The notes under the pieces are model-generated. The model worked only from the letters and a program-made list of their open reading frames with translations, did no database searches and had not been told where the DNA came from. Source: Alphaproteobacteria bacterium (GTDB lineage: Bacteria; Pseudomonadota; Alphaproteobacteria; Reyranellales; Reyranellaceae). Taken from it: a stretch of 64,000 nt of DNA. Location: NCBI GenBank assembly GCA_019635875.1, contig JAHBYP010000005.1, forward strand, positions 496,001 to 560,000, given 5' to 3'. This document shows, one piece after another, positions 11,316-20,443 of the stretch (position 1 is its first letter; every line of letters begins with the position of its first letter). The position numbers and the translations under genes are program-made.

Positions 11316-11917
11316 GCCGGCCCTCGCTGCTGTTCCTGCCGGGCTCGTCGGGTGCGGCCAGCTTCTGGCTGCCGGTGGGCGAGTTGCTGCCGGTGTCGTG
11401 GCGCAAGCGCTACCTCGACTGGCCAGGCATGGGCTCGGTACCGCCCTCGCCGAGGATCGCCTCCTACGACGACCTTGCCGACCTCGTGCTCGATCGGCTC
11501 GAGGAACCGACGGCGCTGGTGGCGCAGTCGATGGGCGGCGTGGCCGCTGTCAAGGCGGCCCTGCGGCGGCCCGACCGTGTCAGCCATCTCGTGCTGACGG
11601 CGACGTCGGGCGGCATCGACCGGACAGCCTTCGATCTGTTTGATTGGCGTCCCGATTACCGCAGGGCGTACCCGCACGCGCCGGACTGGATCTTCGCGCC
11701 GGTCGGCGACCTCAGTCCGGAGCTGCGGCGTCTGCGCATGCCGGTGCTGCTGGTGTGGGCCACGCAAGATGCGATCAGCCCGCTGGCGCTCGGCCGCCAC
11801 CTTGCCGGCCTGATGCCGCATGCCCGCCTGATCGAGATCGACAGCGACGATCACTGGGTCGTGCGCCAGCATCCGACGCAAGTCGCGCGCGAAATCGAGA
11901 TGCTGATTGCCGGGTAG
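11312..11917 (+). CDS. Small alpha/beta hydrolase
   Basis: A 201-residue alpha/beta hydrolase that starts at an ATG overlapping the stop of the double YkgJ gene. LLFLPGSSGAASFW is the oxyanion-hole strand, and ALVAQSMGGVAAV is the nucleophile elbow with serine in AQSMGG. The acid is probably the aspartate in WATQDAIS, and SDDHWVVRQ supplies the histidine. There is no signal peptide. The size and the short lid suggest an esterase- or RBBP9-like enzyme; the substrate is unknown. Coupling to two YkgJ genes suggests a shared pathway, but nothing in the sequence says which. Confidence 0.8.
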   Translation: MSRPSLLFLPGSSGAASFWLPVGELLPVSWRKRYLDWPGMGSVPPSPRIASYDDLADLVLDRLEEPTALVAQSMGGVAAVKAALRRPDRVSHLVLTATSGGIDRTAFDLFDWRPDYRRAYPHAPDWIFAPVGDLSPELRRLRMPVLLVWATQDAISPLALGRHLAGLMPHARLIEIDSDDHWVVRQHPTQVAREIEMLIAG

Positions 11918-11929
11918 CCCACAAATGGA

Positions 11930-11959
11930 GCGGGCGGCGCCGTGGGGTGCGCCGCCCGC
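11930..11959. terminator. GC-rich hairpin after the hydrolase gene
   Basis: The 11 bases GCGGGCGGCGC pair perfectly with GCGCCGCCCGC across an 8-base loop, starting 13 bases after the hydrolase stop. There is no run of T afterwards, so it is not a classical rho-independent terminator, but its position at the end of a plus-strand operon that converges on recA fits an end-of-transcript structure. Confidence 0.5.
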
Positions 11960-11986
11960 GTGACGCCCAGGATCGCAGGGCGCCGG

Positions 11987-12033
11987 GGAACTCGCACCTA
12001 TGGATGGGGGTCCATGGGGATAGCGCGAGTTCC
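11987..12033. other. Long interrupted stem-loop between convergent genes
   Basis: GGAACTCGC (11987-11995) pairs with GCGAGTTCC (12025-12033). Inside it CCTATGGA pairs with TCCATGGG (one G-T pair) around a TGGGGG loop. That is about 17 paired positions in 47 bases. It lies between the ends of the hydrolase gene and recA, so it could be a 3'-end structure for either transcript, a small RNA or a protein site. Confidence 0.45.
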
Positions 12034-12274
12034 GTATACGAACTTAAGCGCAGTTCACCGCGAGGCAACGGCGCATCCCAACTGTGAAATCCATAAATTG
12101 TGGAAAACCAATCGTTTCGGCTGACCTGACCTTCTCACCCCATATCGTCACTGTATACCGTCAGTTTACGGTCAGACTTCGCGCTTGGCGAGTCGAGACT
12201 GATTGAGGCCTGTGGGAAAATGTCCGCGTGCCCGCCCTCCCCGGTCGACCACGCGGACGCCCCTCAAGCGAAGA
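12034..12274. other. Gene-free stretch downstream of recA
   Basis: No coding signal is visible. It is less GC-rich than its surroundings near 12085-12120. A small inverted repeat ACCGT / ACGGT lies near 12157-12172. I see no tRNA or promoter that I can defend. Confidence 0.4.
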
Positions 12275-13345
<1,071 letters not shown>

Positions 13346-13416
13346 CGTCCTGCTCCTCGTTAAATCAGCCCTGCGGCTCCGCGACAATCAGGATAAATCG
13401 AACGAGCAACGCCAAT

Positions 13417-13431
13417 GTACGCAATTTGTTC
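13417..13431. promoter_or_regulatory. Possible second LexA box upstream of recA
   Basis: GTAC-N7-GTTC differs by one base from the alphaproteobacterial LexA site GTTC-N7-GTTC. It lies 72-86 bases upstream of the recA start and 53 bases from the perfect box, so it may be a weaker second operator. Confidence 0.4.
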
Positions 13432-13483
13432 TCATTGGGAAGCGGAAAATTAAGCCACTGATATTCTTAAAGACTTGACACAT

Positions 13484-13498
13484 GTTCTGGTAGTGTTC
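13484..13498. promoter_or_regulatory. LexA (SOS) box in the recA / histidine kinase intergenic region
   Basis: GTTC TGGTAGT GTTC matches exactly the GTTC-N7-GTTC consensus of alphaproteobacterial LexA operators. It is 139 bases upstream of recA and 118 bases upstream of the divergent histidine kinase. A TTGACA hexamer on the plus strand (13475-13480) lies 3 bases before it, so a plus-strand promoter might also be repressed, although no good -10 follows. Confidence 0.75.
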
Positions 13499-13615
13499 CT
13501 CGCATTTGACATAAGAGACCTGGATCGGCCGGCACACCTGAACGTGAGCGCCGCACTCCGTTCATTTTGGATGGTTTGATCGTTCTGACGACGGCCCCAA
13601 CAGACTTACATTCGA

Positions 13616-15721
13616 GTGCAGAAAGTTTCCCGTACCGCCACCGAGGGTCACGTGCCGGCGCCGCTGCGAAGGACGCTCCGTCTGCCCCGGCATCCGCTGG
13701 ACCGCTTGCGGCTGGCCATGGTCGTCCTGGCGGTGACCTTCGTCGCGACATTGTCGGCTTGGCAGGCGACGAACCTGGCTCGCGCCCGGTCCGACGCATT
13801 CGACATCGCGCGGTCGCGCGGCACCACCCTCACCCTCGTGCTGGCCACCCATCTGCAGCGCGCGATCGCCGAGGTCGACGCGACATTGAGCCAGATCGCC
13901 GGCCTCAGCGCCCGCATGGGCGGCCCCGAGGGATCGAGCCCGGAGTGGCGGCAGGTGCTCGCCGCCGCGCGCGCGAGCGCCTCCGGCATTCACGCGATCA
14001 CCGTGGTGGACGACCAGGGCATCGTTCGCCATTCGACGATCCCCCAGGCCATCGGGCAATCGCGACGCGATCTCCACATCTTCCGGCACCTGTCCGAAGC
14101 GACGTCGCCCGACACCGTCAGCGATGTGCCGTTTCGCGGCCTCGCCACCGGGCGGGTCGTCTTTCCGGTCGGCCGGCGCCTGACGCGGCCCGATGGTTCC
14201 TTCGCCGGAGCGGTGGTCGCCTCGGTCGACCCCGAGGCGCTGCGCCGCTTCTACGCGACGATCGATGTCGGCGTCGGCGGCAGCCTGTGGGTCGTGCACG
14301 CCACCGGCCTCGTGCTGGTCCGCCAGCCCTCGCCTCCGCCGGACATGGGCCTTGCCCTGCCCGACACCGCGCCGCTGCGCCGCGCGATGGCGCGCGAGCG
14401 TGCCGGATACTTCACCGGCGACGTCGATCGCGCGTCGCAAGGCCTGACGTCGTTCCGCCTGGCCGAGCGCGGCGCACTGACCGTGGCGTTGACGGCGTCC
14501 GAGGACGACATCCTGCGCGGCTGGCGACGCGAGGCGCGCGCCTCGATCCTCATCCTGGCGCTGATCGTGCTGGTGATCATCGTCGCAACCATCGTCGTCG
14601 ATCGCGAGCTGGTGGCGCGGCGCACGGCCGAGGACGAGCTGCGCCGGCGCAACGCGGTGCTGAACCGCGCGCAGGAGATCGCCGGCATCTGGTCGACGCG
14701 GCTGGCGCGCGACGGCTCGCTGTCGCAGCTCTCGAGCGGGGCCCAGGGACTGCTGGGCGGCGGGTCGCCCCGGCTGAGCGACCTGCTGCGGCTGATCGAC
14801 GACAGGGGCGCGGCCGGCGCACTGATCGACGCCATCGAGCGCTGCCGCGCCGATGGCAGCGGCGCGCGGCTCGAGCTGGTGCTCTCCAACGGCGCCGGGC
14901 CGAAGCGCATCCTGGTCGCCGACGTGGCGCGCGACAGCGCCGAGGAGCGCTCGGTCATGCTGGTCTGCCAGGACGTCACCGAACGGCGCACCATGGAGAA
15001 CGCGCTGCGCCAGTCGCAGAAGATGGAGTCGATCGGCCATCTCGCCAGCGGCATCGCGCACGACTTCAACAACCTGCTGATGGTCGTCGTCGGCAATGCC
15101 GAGGCGGCGCTCGACGACATCGCGCACGACAATCCGGCGCGGCCGGCGGTGCAGACAATCCAGGAAGCCGCCGAGCGCGGCGCCGAGCTCACCAGCCAGC
15201 TGCTCGCCTTCTCGCGCAGCCAGGTGCTGTCGCCCGCGCGCGTCGAACTGCAGACGCTGGTCGATGGCATGCGCAGCATGCTGCAGCGGACCCTGGGCTC
15301 GACCATCGACGTCGTCATCCGCGAGCGCGACGGACCGTCGTTCGCCTTCGTCGATCCCCGCCAGATCGAGCACGCGCTGATGAATCTCGCGATCAACGCG
15401 CGCGATGCCATGGCGGAAGGCGGCGAGCTGACGATCGGCGTGGCCGATGTCGAGCTCGGTCCCGGCGATCTCGCCGATCGACCCGGCCTCGAGCCGGGGC
15501 GCTATGTCCGCCTGTCGGTCGCCGATACCGGGGCGGGCATGTCGGCCGAGACCGCGCGCCGCGCCGCCGAGCCATTCTTCACCACCAAGGACACCGGCCG
15601 GGGTGTCGGGCTGGGACTCAGCATCGTCCACGGCATCGTCCAGCAATCGGGCGGCCATGTCGCCATCGACAGCGCGCCCGGACGCGGCACCACGGTCAAC
15701 GTCTTCCTGCCGGCCGCTTAG
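13616..15721 (+). CDS. Membrane-bound sensor histidine kinase with extracytoplasmic PDC/Cache region
   Basis: About 701 residues from a GTG at 13616; the ribosome site is weak, and a GTG a few codons later is possible. Membrane segment 1 is near residues 32-50 (MVVLAVTFVATLSAW). It is followed by about 250 extracytoplasmic residues of PDC/Cache type, and membrane segment 2 is near 304-322 (SILILALIVLVIIVATIVV). The kinase core has the H-box LASGIAHDFNNLL with the phosphorylated histidine near 482, N-box ALMNLAINARDAM, G1 ADTGAGMS and G2 GVGLGLSIVHGIV. There is no receiver domain and no response regulator gene next to it, so its partner is elsewhere. It is divergent from recA and shares the LexA-box region. 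Confidence 0.88.
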   Translation: MQKVSRTATEGHVPAPLRRTLRLPRHPLDRLRLAMVVLAVTFVATLSAWQATNLARARSDAFDIARSRGTTLTLVLATHLQRAIAEVDATLSQIAGLSARMGGPEGSSPEWRQVLAAARASASGIHAITVVDDQGIVRHSTIPQAIGQSRRDLHIFRHLSEATSPDTVSDVPFRGLATGRVVFPVGRRLTRPDGSFAGAVVASVDPEALRRFYATIDVGVGGSLWVVHATGLVLVRQPSPPPDMGLALPDTAPLRRAMARERAGYFTGDVDRASQGLTSFRLAERGALTVALTASEDDILRGWRREARASILILALIVLVIIVATIVVDRELVARRTAEDELRRRNAVLNRAQEIAGIWSTRLARDGSLSQLSSGAQGLLGGGSPRLSDLLRLIDDRGAAGALIDAIERCRADGSGARLELVLSNGAGPKRILVADVARDSAEERSVMLVCQDVTERRTMENALRQSQKMESIGHLASGIAHDFNNLLMVVVGNAEAALDDIAHDNPARPAVQTIQEAAERGAELTSQLLAFSRSQVLSPARVELQTLVDGMRSMLQRTLGSTIDVVIRERDGPSFAFVDPRQIEHALMNLAINARDAMAEGGELTIGVADVELGPGDLADRPGLEPGRYVRLSVADTGAGMSAETARRAAEPFFTTKDTGRGVGLGLSIVHGIVQQSGGHVAIDSAPGRGTTVNVFLPAA

Positions 15722-15777
15722 GCGGCACGGGAGCCAGGCGCCGGCCGTCCCCAGTAAGGCCTGACGCCAGGCAAGGG

Positions 15778-16713
15778 TCAGATCGCTTCATCCCCGTAGT
15801 ACAGCGTGACGACATGCTTGGCTTCGGCGAAGAAAAGCCAGCGCTCGACGAACACGCCAATCGTCGCCAGAACCGCGGCCACGAGCGCCGCGATCAGCGC
15901 CGGCCAGCCGGACGACACCAGCGGCAACACGGACAGGACGGCAGGCAAGCCAAAGCCCAGCACGAGCGCGATCCGGCGCAGCTTGGCGGCGTGCTTGCGC
16001 GCGATGCGATAGCCCATCTCCTTGAGCAGGTAGTTCTCGGACGTGTGGGGCGCCGCGAAGTGACGGACGGTGCCGAACGATCCGAGGCCCGTCGCGCTTC
16101 CTGCGGTGCTGACAGCGGTCGCCGTGTCGATCGAACGCCAGTAGCCCAGCTTCAGCGCCGCCGCCAGCGCAATGGCGGCGATCGCCAGGACGCTCAACGC
16201 CGGATGCGGTGCGAAGAACTGCGCAACCAGGACCAGCCACAGGCTGCCGTTCATCAGCGCCAAGGCCAGGTAGTTGGGCACGACCCACGCATTGTGCCAT
16301 CGCGGCACGGGCTTCAGGGATTGGTAGATCATTCCCGTGCAGTAGACGGTGATCGCCGCACCCAGTGCCGCCAGGAGGCCCAGCGGCAGCGAGACAGTCC
16401 CGAGGAAGATCCAGGCGACGGCGAACAGGCCGGCCGGCAGGTATGTGGCGACCGAAGCGACCCCTTCGCGCGACAGCCAGGAGGTTCGGTACTGCGACAG
16501 CGCCCGCCACGCGCGCTCGGGCCTGCCGAGATGCAGCAGCGAGGACAGCAGGCCGGCGGTGATGGCGAGCAGCGCCAGCAGGAGAGCGACCAGCCCGAAG
16601 CGCATGTCCTGCGGCAGGGCGGAGAGCGGCGCCAGGACTCCGATCAATGCCAGAAGCCCGTATCCGGCACCGGAGGCTGTGGTGAAGAAGATCACCGAAT
16701 GCGAAGGATGCAT
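15778..16713 (-). CDS. soeC: Membrane anchor subunit of a DMSO-reductase-family enzyme (SoeC/DmsC-like)
   Basis: A 311-residue integral membrane protein with about eight hydrophobic helices, starting MHPSHSVIFFTTASGAGYGL. SSLLHLGRPERAWRAL and SQYRTSWLSREG are the DmsC/NrfD-type quinone-site segments, with the conserved HLGRPERAW and W-SREG patterns. It would pass electrons between the quinone pool and the iron-sulfur subunit. It follows soeB by 31 bases and ends the operon, facing the end of the histidine kinase gene. The symbol rests on the whole operon; the anchor alone could equally belong to another complex of the family. Confidence 0.75.
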   Translation of the reverse strand: MHPSHSVIFFTTASGAGYGLLALIGVLAPLSALPQDMRFGLVALLLALLAITAGLLSSLLHLGRPERAWRALSQYRTSWLSREGVASVATYLPAGLFAVAWIFLGTVSLPLGLLAALGAAITVYCTGMIYQSLKPVPRWHNAWVVPNYLALALMNGSLWLVLVAQFFAPHPALSVLAIAAIALAAALKLGYWRSIDTATAVSTAGSATGLGSFGTVRHFAAPHTSENYLLKEMGYRIARKHAAKLRRIALVLGFGLPAVLSVLPLVSSGWPALIAALVAAVLATIGVFVERWLFFAEAKHVVTLYYGDEAI

Positions 16714-16744
16714 GGCTACTCCACGAAGGCGACCTGATCCTTCG

Positions 16745-17485
16745 TCATTGCGACAACACGCGATCGAGCCAGCCGAGCAGACCTCTGGCCGGCTGGGCGG
16801 GCGCCAGTTCGGCCGCCGCGCCCACGCAGCCGGCGGTCTGCTTGCGCGGACGCGGCGGCAGGTACTTGTTCGTCGGCATATACCCCATCTCCGGCATGAG
16901 ATCGTAGCCGCCACGATCGGCAACGAGGCGCGAGACGGCGGATTGCGGATCGCCGAGATCGCCGAAATGCCGTGCCGACGCCGGGCAGGTGGCGACACAG
17001 GCCGGCTGCCGGTCCTCGGGCGCGAAGGTCTCGTTGTAGATGCGATCGATGCACAGGGTGCACTTCTTCATCACCCCGACATCCTCGTCGAACTCCCGTG
17101 CGCCGTAGGGACAGGCCCAGGAGCACAGCTTGCATCCGATGCAGAGATCCTCGTTGACCAGCACGATGCCGTCCTCGGCGCGCTTGTACGACGCACCGGT
17201 CGGACAGACCGTGACGCAGGCGGGCTGCGCGCAGTGCAGGCACGAGCGCGGGAAATGCACGGTGCGTCCATCGGCGCCGTCGCCCGCCTCGTAGGTATGC
17301 ACGCGATTGAACCAGACGCCGTCGGGCCCGTCGCTGTAGGGCTCGAGATCGGTCAGCGGCGCGGCGACTCCGCCGCTGTTCCACTCCTTGCAATTCACGG
17401 CGCAGGCATGACAGCCAACGCAGATATCGAGGTCGATGACCAGGCCCAGTCGCCTGGACGAGGGCGCGTCGGGCAGGCTGGTCAC
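16745..17485 (-). CDS. soeB: Four-cluster ferredoxin subunit (SoeB/DmsB-like)
   Basis: A 246-residue electron-transfer protein with four [4Fe-4S] motifs: CVGCHACAVNC, CLHCAQPACVTVCP, CIGCKLCSWACP and CTLCIDR followed by CVATCP. This order is that of DmsB/PsrB-type subunits. It starts with a GTG that overlaps the stop of the catalytic subunit (GTGA). No signal peptide is seen, consistent with a cytoplasmic complex. It links the molybdenum subunit to the membrane anchor. The C-terminus carries proline-rich PPRPRKQ and a last helix of about 20 residues whose role is unclear. Confidence 0.85.
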   Translation of the reverse strand: MTSLPDAPSSRRLGLVIDLDICVGCHACAVNCKEWNSGGVAAPLTDLEPYSDGPDGVWFNRVHTYEAGDGADGRTVHFPRSCLHCAQPACVTVCPTGASYKRAEDGIVLVNEDLCIGCKLCSWACPYGAREFDEDVGVMKKCTLCIDRIYNETFAPEDRQPACVATCPASARHFGDLGDPQSAVSRLVADRGGYDLMPEMGYMPTNKYLPPRPRKQTAGCVGAAAELAPAQPARGLLGWLDRVLSQ

Positions 17486-20391
17486 GAGCGCCCTCCCTCG
17501 GCCTTCGCACGAAACCCGGCGCCGTATCGCAGCACGTCGGGTCGATCGGGAAGGTTGGGTGGCTGAGGCAGGACGGCGAACTGCGGCTGGGCAAGCTCGT
17601 CGCCCGCGGCGATCTTCTCGATCTTCACGCGCAGGTCATACCACGCGGCCTGGCCGGTGACCGGGTCGGAGTTGCCGTAGTGCTGGCCGCTTCGCGGCGT
17701 CGGCAGCATCTCGGAGATGATGTGGTTGAGCAGGAAGCCGCGCCGCGCTTCCTCGGCGCGGGGCGCCAGATTCCAGGCACCGGCGCGCTTGCCGATGGCG
17801 TTCCAGGTCCACACGGTGAAAGGGTTGACGCCCTCCATCAGCTTGACCTGGGCCTTCAGCGTGCCGTGATGGCTGGTCACCGAGACCCAATCGTCATCGG
17901 CGATGCCCAGCGCCATGGCGGTCTCGCGATTGATATGCAGGCGGTTCTCGCCGTGGATCTGGCGAAGCCAGGCGTTCTGCGATCCCCAGGAATGATACAT
18001 CGCCATCGGCCGCTGCGTGATGGCGTGCAGCGGAAAGGCATCGCGGTCGACGGCCGCCTCCTCGAACGGCATGTACCAGAACGGCAACGGGTCGAAATAC
18101 GTCGCGATGCGTTCGCGATGCTCGGCCGGGGGCCGGACCTCGCCATGACCGTCGGCGGCCAGGCGGAATTTCTGCAATGTCTCGCTGTAGAGCTGCAGGA
18201 TGATCGGCTCGGCCTTGTCGATCAGGCCCATGTTCACGGCCCAGTCGAGATACTCGCGATTGACGTGCTTGAAGTAGCGCCCGCCCGCCGGGACCTCGCT
18301 GCGCCAGAAGCATTGATTGGCGACATAGGCGTCGAGCTGCTTCTCGTTCGCCGGCCCCACGCCCTTGAGCCTGCCGTCGGGCCCGCGCCATCCCGCCAGC
18401 ATGCCGATGCCCGGCCGCCGCTCGTGATGGACCAGGTAGTCCGGGTAGCCGCCGGGATAGCGTGGGCTGCCATCGTCCTTGATCAGGCCGGGCAGGCCCA
18501 GACGCGCGCCGAGATCGATCAGGACGTCCTGAAACGGCCGCACATCGCGATCGGGCGCGACGATCGGCTGGCGAATCGAATCGGCGACGCCGTCGGCGTC
18601 GCAGATCGGACGATCGAGCAGCGAGATGCAGTCCCAGCGCTCGAGATAGGTCGTGTCCGGCAGGATGAGATCGGCATAGGCGATCGTCTCGCTGGCGTAG
18701 GCGTCGCAATAGATGATCCGCGGGATTTTGTACTCGCCGGTGGCGGGATCCTTGTCCGTCAGCATTTCCATGGTGCCGACCGTATTCATCGACGAGTTCC
18801 AGCCCATGTTCGCCATGTACATGAACAGCGTGTCGATCGGATACGGATCGCCCTTCCAGGCGTTGTAGATGACCTGATGCATGGCGCCATGGGCGGCAAG
18901 CGGCGCCTCCCACGAATAGGCCTTGTCGAGGCGTCGCGGCGCGCCATCGGCCTCGACCAGCAGGTCGTGCGGGCTGGTCGGAAAGCCCAGCGGCGCGCCG
19001 GGCATCGGCTTGCCGGCGTTCACCTGATCGGGCTTGCCGACCGGCTTGTTGGTCGGCGGGATGGGGCGCGGGAAAGGCGGCTTGTAGCGAAAGCTGCCCG
19101 GCGTATCGATGGCGCCCAGCAGCATCTGCAGGATGTGCAGCGCGCGGCAGGTGTGAAAGCCGTTGGAATGGGCCGAGATGCCGCGCATGGCATGGATGGA
19201 GATCGGGCGTCCCACCATCCGCTCGTGGCGGCGACCGGTCCAGTCGGTCCAGGGCTGCTCGATCGTCACGGCTTGCTCGAACGCCACGTGGGCGAGCTCG
19301 GCCGCGATGCGCTTGATGGTGGCGCAATCGATGCCGGTCTCCGCGGCGACGGCCTCGGCTGCGTAGCGCGGATCGAGGCAGCGCCTGGCGACGAGGTGGA
19401 AGGACGGCACCGCCTTGCGCCCGTCGGCCAGGGTGACGGCCCCGGCCAGGCTCGGCGACGCGTCGGTCCGGCTGACGGGAAGGATCACCTGGCTCGGCTC
19501 GTCGAAGATCAGCGGCTGGCCTGCCTCGTCGCGCGCGAACAGCCCGTGATCCGCCGCGCCCTCATCCTGAATGACCAGCCAGGCCGCGTTGGTGTGGCGG
19601 CGCAGGTACTCCTCGTCGATCTTGCCGGCGCGCAGCAGCTCCTGGATCAAGGCCATGATGAACAGGCCATCGGTGCCCGGCCGGATGCCGATCCATTCGT
19701 CGGCGATCGCCGAATAGCCGGTGCGGATCGGGTTGATCGACACGAACTTCGCCGTGCCGCGCGTCTTGAGCTTGCCGAGCCCGATCTTGATGGGATTGGA
19801 GTCGTGGTCCTCGGCGACGCCGAACATCATGAAGTAACGCGTGTTCTCCCAGTCGGGCTCGCCGAACTCCCAGAACGAGCCGCCGATGGTGTAGAGGCCG
19901 CCCGCGGCCATGTTGACGGAGCAGAACCCGCCATGGGCCGCATGGTTGGGCGTGCCGAACTGTGCCGCCCACCAGCCGGTGAGCGCCTGGCTCTGGTCGC
20001 GGCCGGTGAAGAAGGCAAGCTTGCGCGGATCGCTGCGCCGGATGGCGCCAAGCCATTCCGTGGCCGTCGCCATCGCCTCGTCCCACTCGATCTCCCTGTA
20101 TTCGCCGCTGCCGCGCTCGCCGACGCGACGCAGCGGCTTCTGCAGGCGGGCCGGCGAGTAGTGGGACATCAGCCCGGCCGAACCCTTGGCGCAGAGCACC
20201 CCCTTGTTCACGGGGTGATCGCGATTGCCCTCGATGTATCGGATGCGGCCGTCCGCGAGATGGACCTTGATGCCGCAACGGCACGCGCACATGTAGCAGG
20301 TCGTGTAGGCGACGCGATCGGCGCTGGGAGCGTGCAGGATCGGTGTGCCGGGCGCCTGACCGTTCGTGGCCGGACTGTCTTTGTCGCGCAT
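17482..20391 (-). CDS. soeA: Molybdopterin oxidoreductase catalytic subunit, probable sulfite dehydrogenase SoeA
   Basis: A 969-residue bis-MGD enzyme from ATG 20391, which has GAGAG nearby; an upstream in-frame TTG is possible. The N-terminal [4Fe-4S] motif is CYMCACRCGIKV, followed by VNKGVLCAKGSAG, where the last cysteine lies. PPAEHRERIATYFDPLP and later SWGSQNAWLRQIHGENRLHIN form the molydopterin-binding C-terminal domain. There is no twin-arginine signal, so it should stay in the cytoplasm. That separates it from DmsA and PsrA and matches cytoplasmic SoeA, as does the length. SoeABC oxidises sulfite to sulfate and feeds quinone. Thiosulfate or polysulfide enzymes of the same family are the alternatives. 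mobA lies 7.5 kb away. Confidence 0.75.
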   Translation of the reverse strand: MRDKDSPATNGQAPGTPILHAPSADRVAYTTCYMCACRCGIKVHLADGRIRYIEGNRDHPVNKGVLCAKGSAGLMSHYSPARLQKPLRRVGERGSGEYREIEWDEAMATATEWLGAIRRSDPRKLAFFTGRDQSQALTGWWAAQFGTPNHAAHGGFCSVNMAAGGLYTIGGSFWEFGEPDWENTRYFMMFGVAEDHDSNPIKIGLGKLKTRGTAKFVSINPIRTGYSAIADEWIGIRPGTDGLFIMALIQELLRAGKIDEEYLRRHTNAAWLVIQDEGAADHGLFARDEAGQPLIFDEPSQVILPVSRTDASPSLAGAVTLADGRKAVPSFHLVARRCLDPRYAAEAVAAETGIDCATIKRIAAELAHVAFEQAVTIEQPWTDWTGRRHERMVGRPISIHAMRGISAHSNGFHTCRALHILQMLLGAIDTPGSFRYKPPFPRPIPPTNKPVGKPDQVNAGKPMPGAPLGFPTSPHDLLVEADGAPRRLDKAYSWEAPLAAHGAMHQVIYNAWKGDPYPIDTLFMYMANMGWNSSMNTVGTMEMLTDKDPATGEYKIPRIIYCDAYASETIAYADLILPDTTYLERWDCISLLDRPICDADGVADSIRQPIVAPDRDVRPFQDVLIDLGARLGLPGLIKDDGSPRYPGGYPDYLVHHERRPGIGMLAGWRGPDGRLKGVGPANEKQLDAYVANQCFWRSEVPAGGRYFKHVNREYLDWAVNMGLIDKAEPIILQLYSETLQKFRLAADGHGEVRPPAEHRERIATYFDPLPFWYMPFEEAAVDRDAFPLHAITQRPMAMYHSWGSQNAWLRQIHGENRLHINRETAMALGIADDDWVSVTSHHGTLKAQVKLMEGVNPFTVWTWNAIGKRAGAWNLAPRAEEARRGFLLNHIISEMLPTPRSGQHYGNSDPVTGQAAWYDLRVKIEKIAAGDELAQPQFAVLPQPPNLPDRPDVLRYGAGFRAKAEGGRS

Positions 20392-20421
20392 TCCATACTC
20401 TCGAAGACAATTCAACGCGGT

Positions 20422-20431
20422 GTTTCGAAAC
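20422..20431. promoter_or_regulatory. Perfect 10-base palindrome upstream of soeA
   Basis: GTTTCGAAAC lies 31 bases upstream of the soeA start, in the 52-base gap after the CoA-transferase gene. A symmetric site there could be an operator. A chance palindrome is possible at this length. Confidence 0.25.
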
Positions 20432-20443
20432 GAACCATATCAG

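Noticed and set aside
17482..20391. DmsA or PsrA/PhsA assignment for the molybdoenzyme
   Set aside because: Those have a twin-arginine signal and act in the periplasm; none is seen here, so SoeA is preferred.
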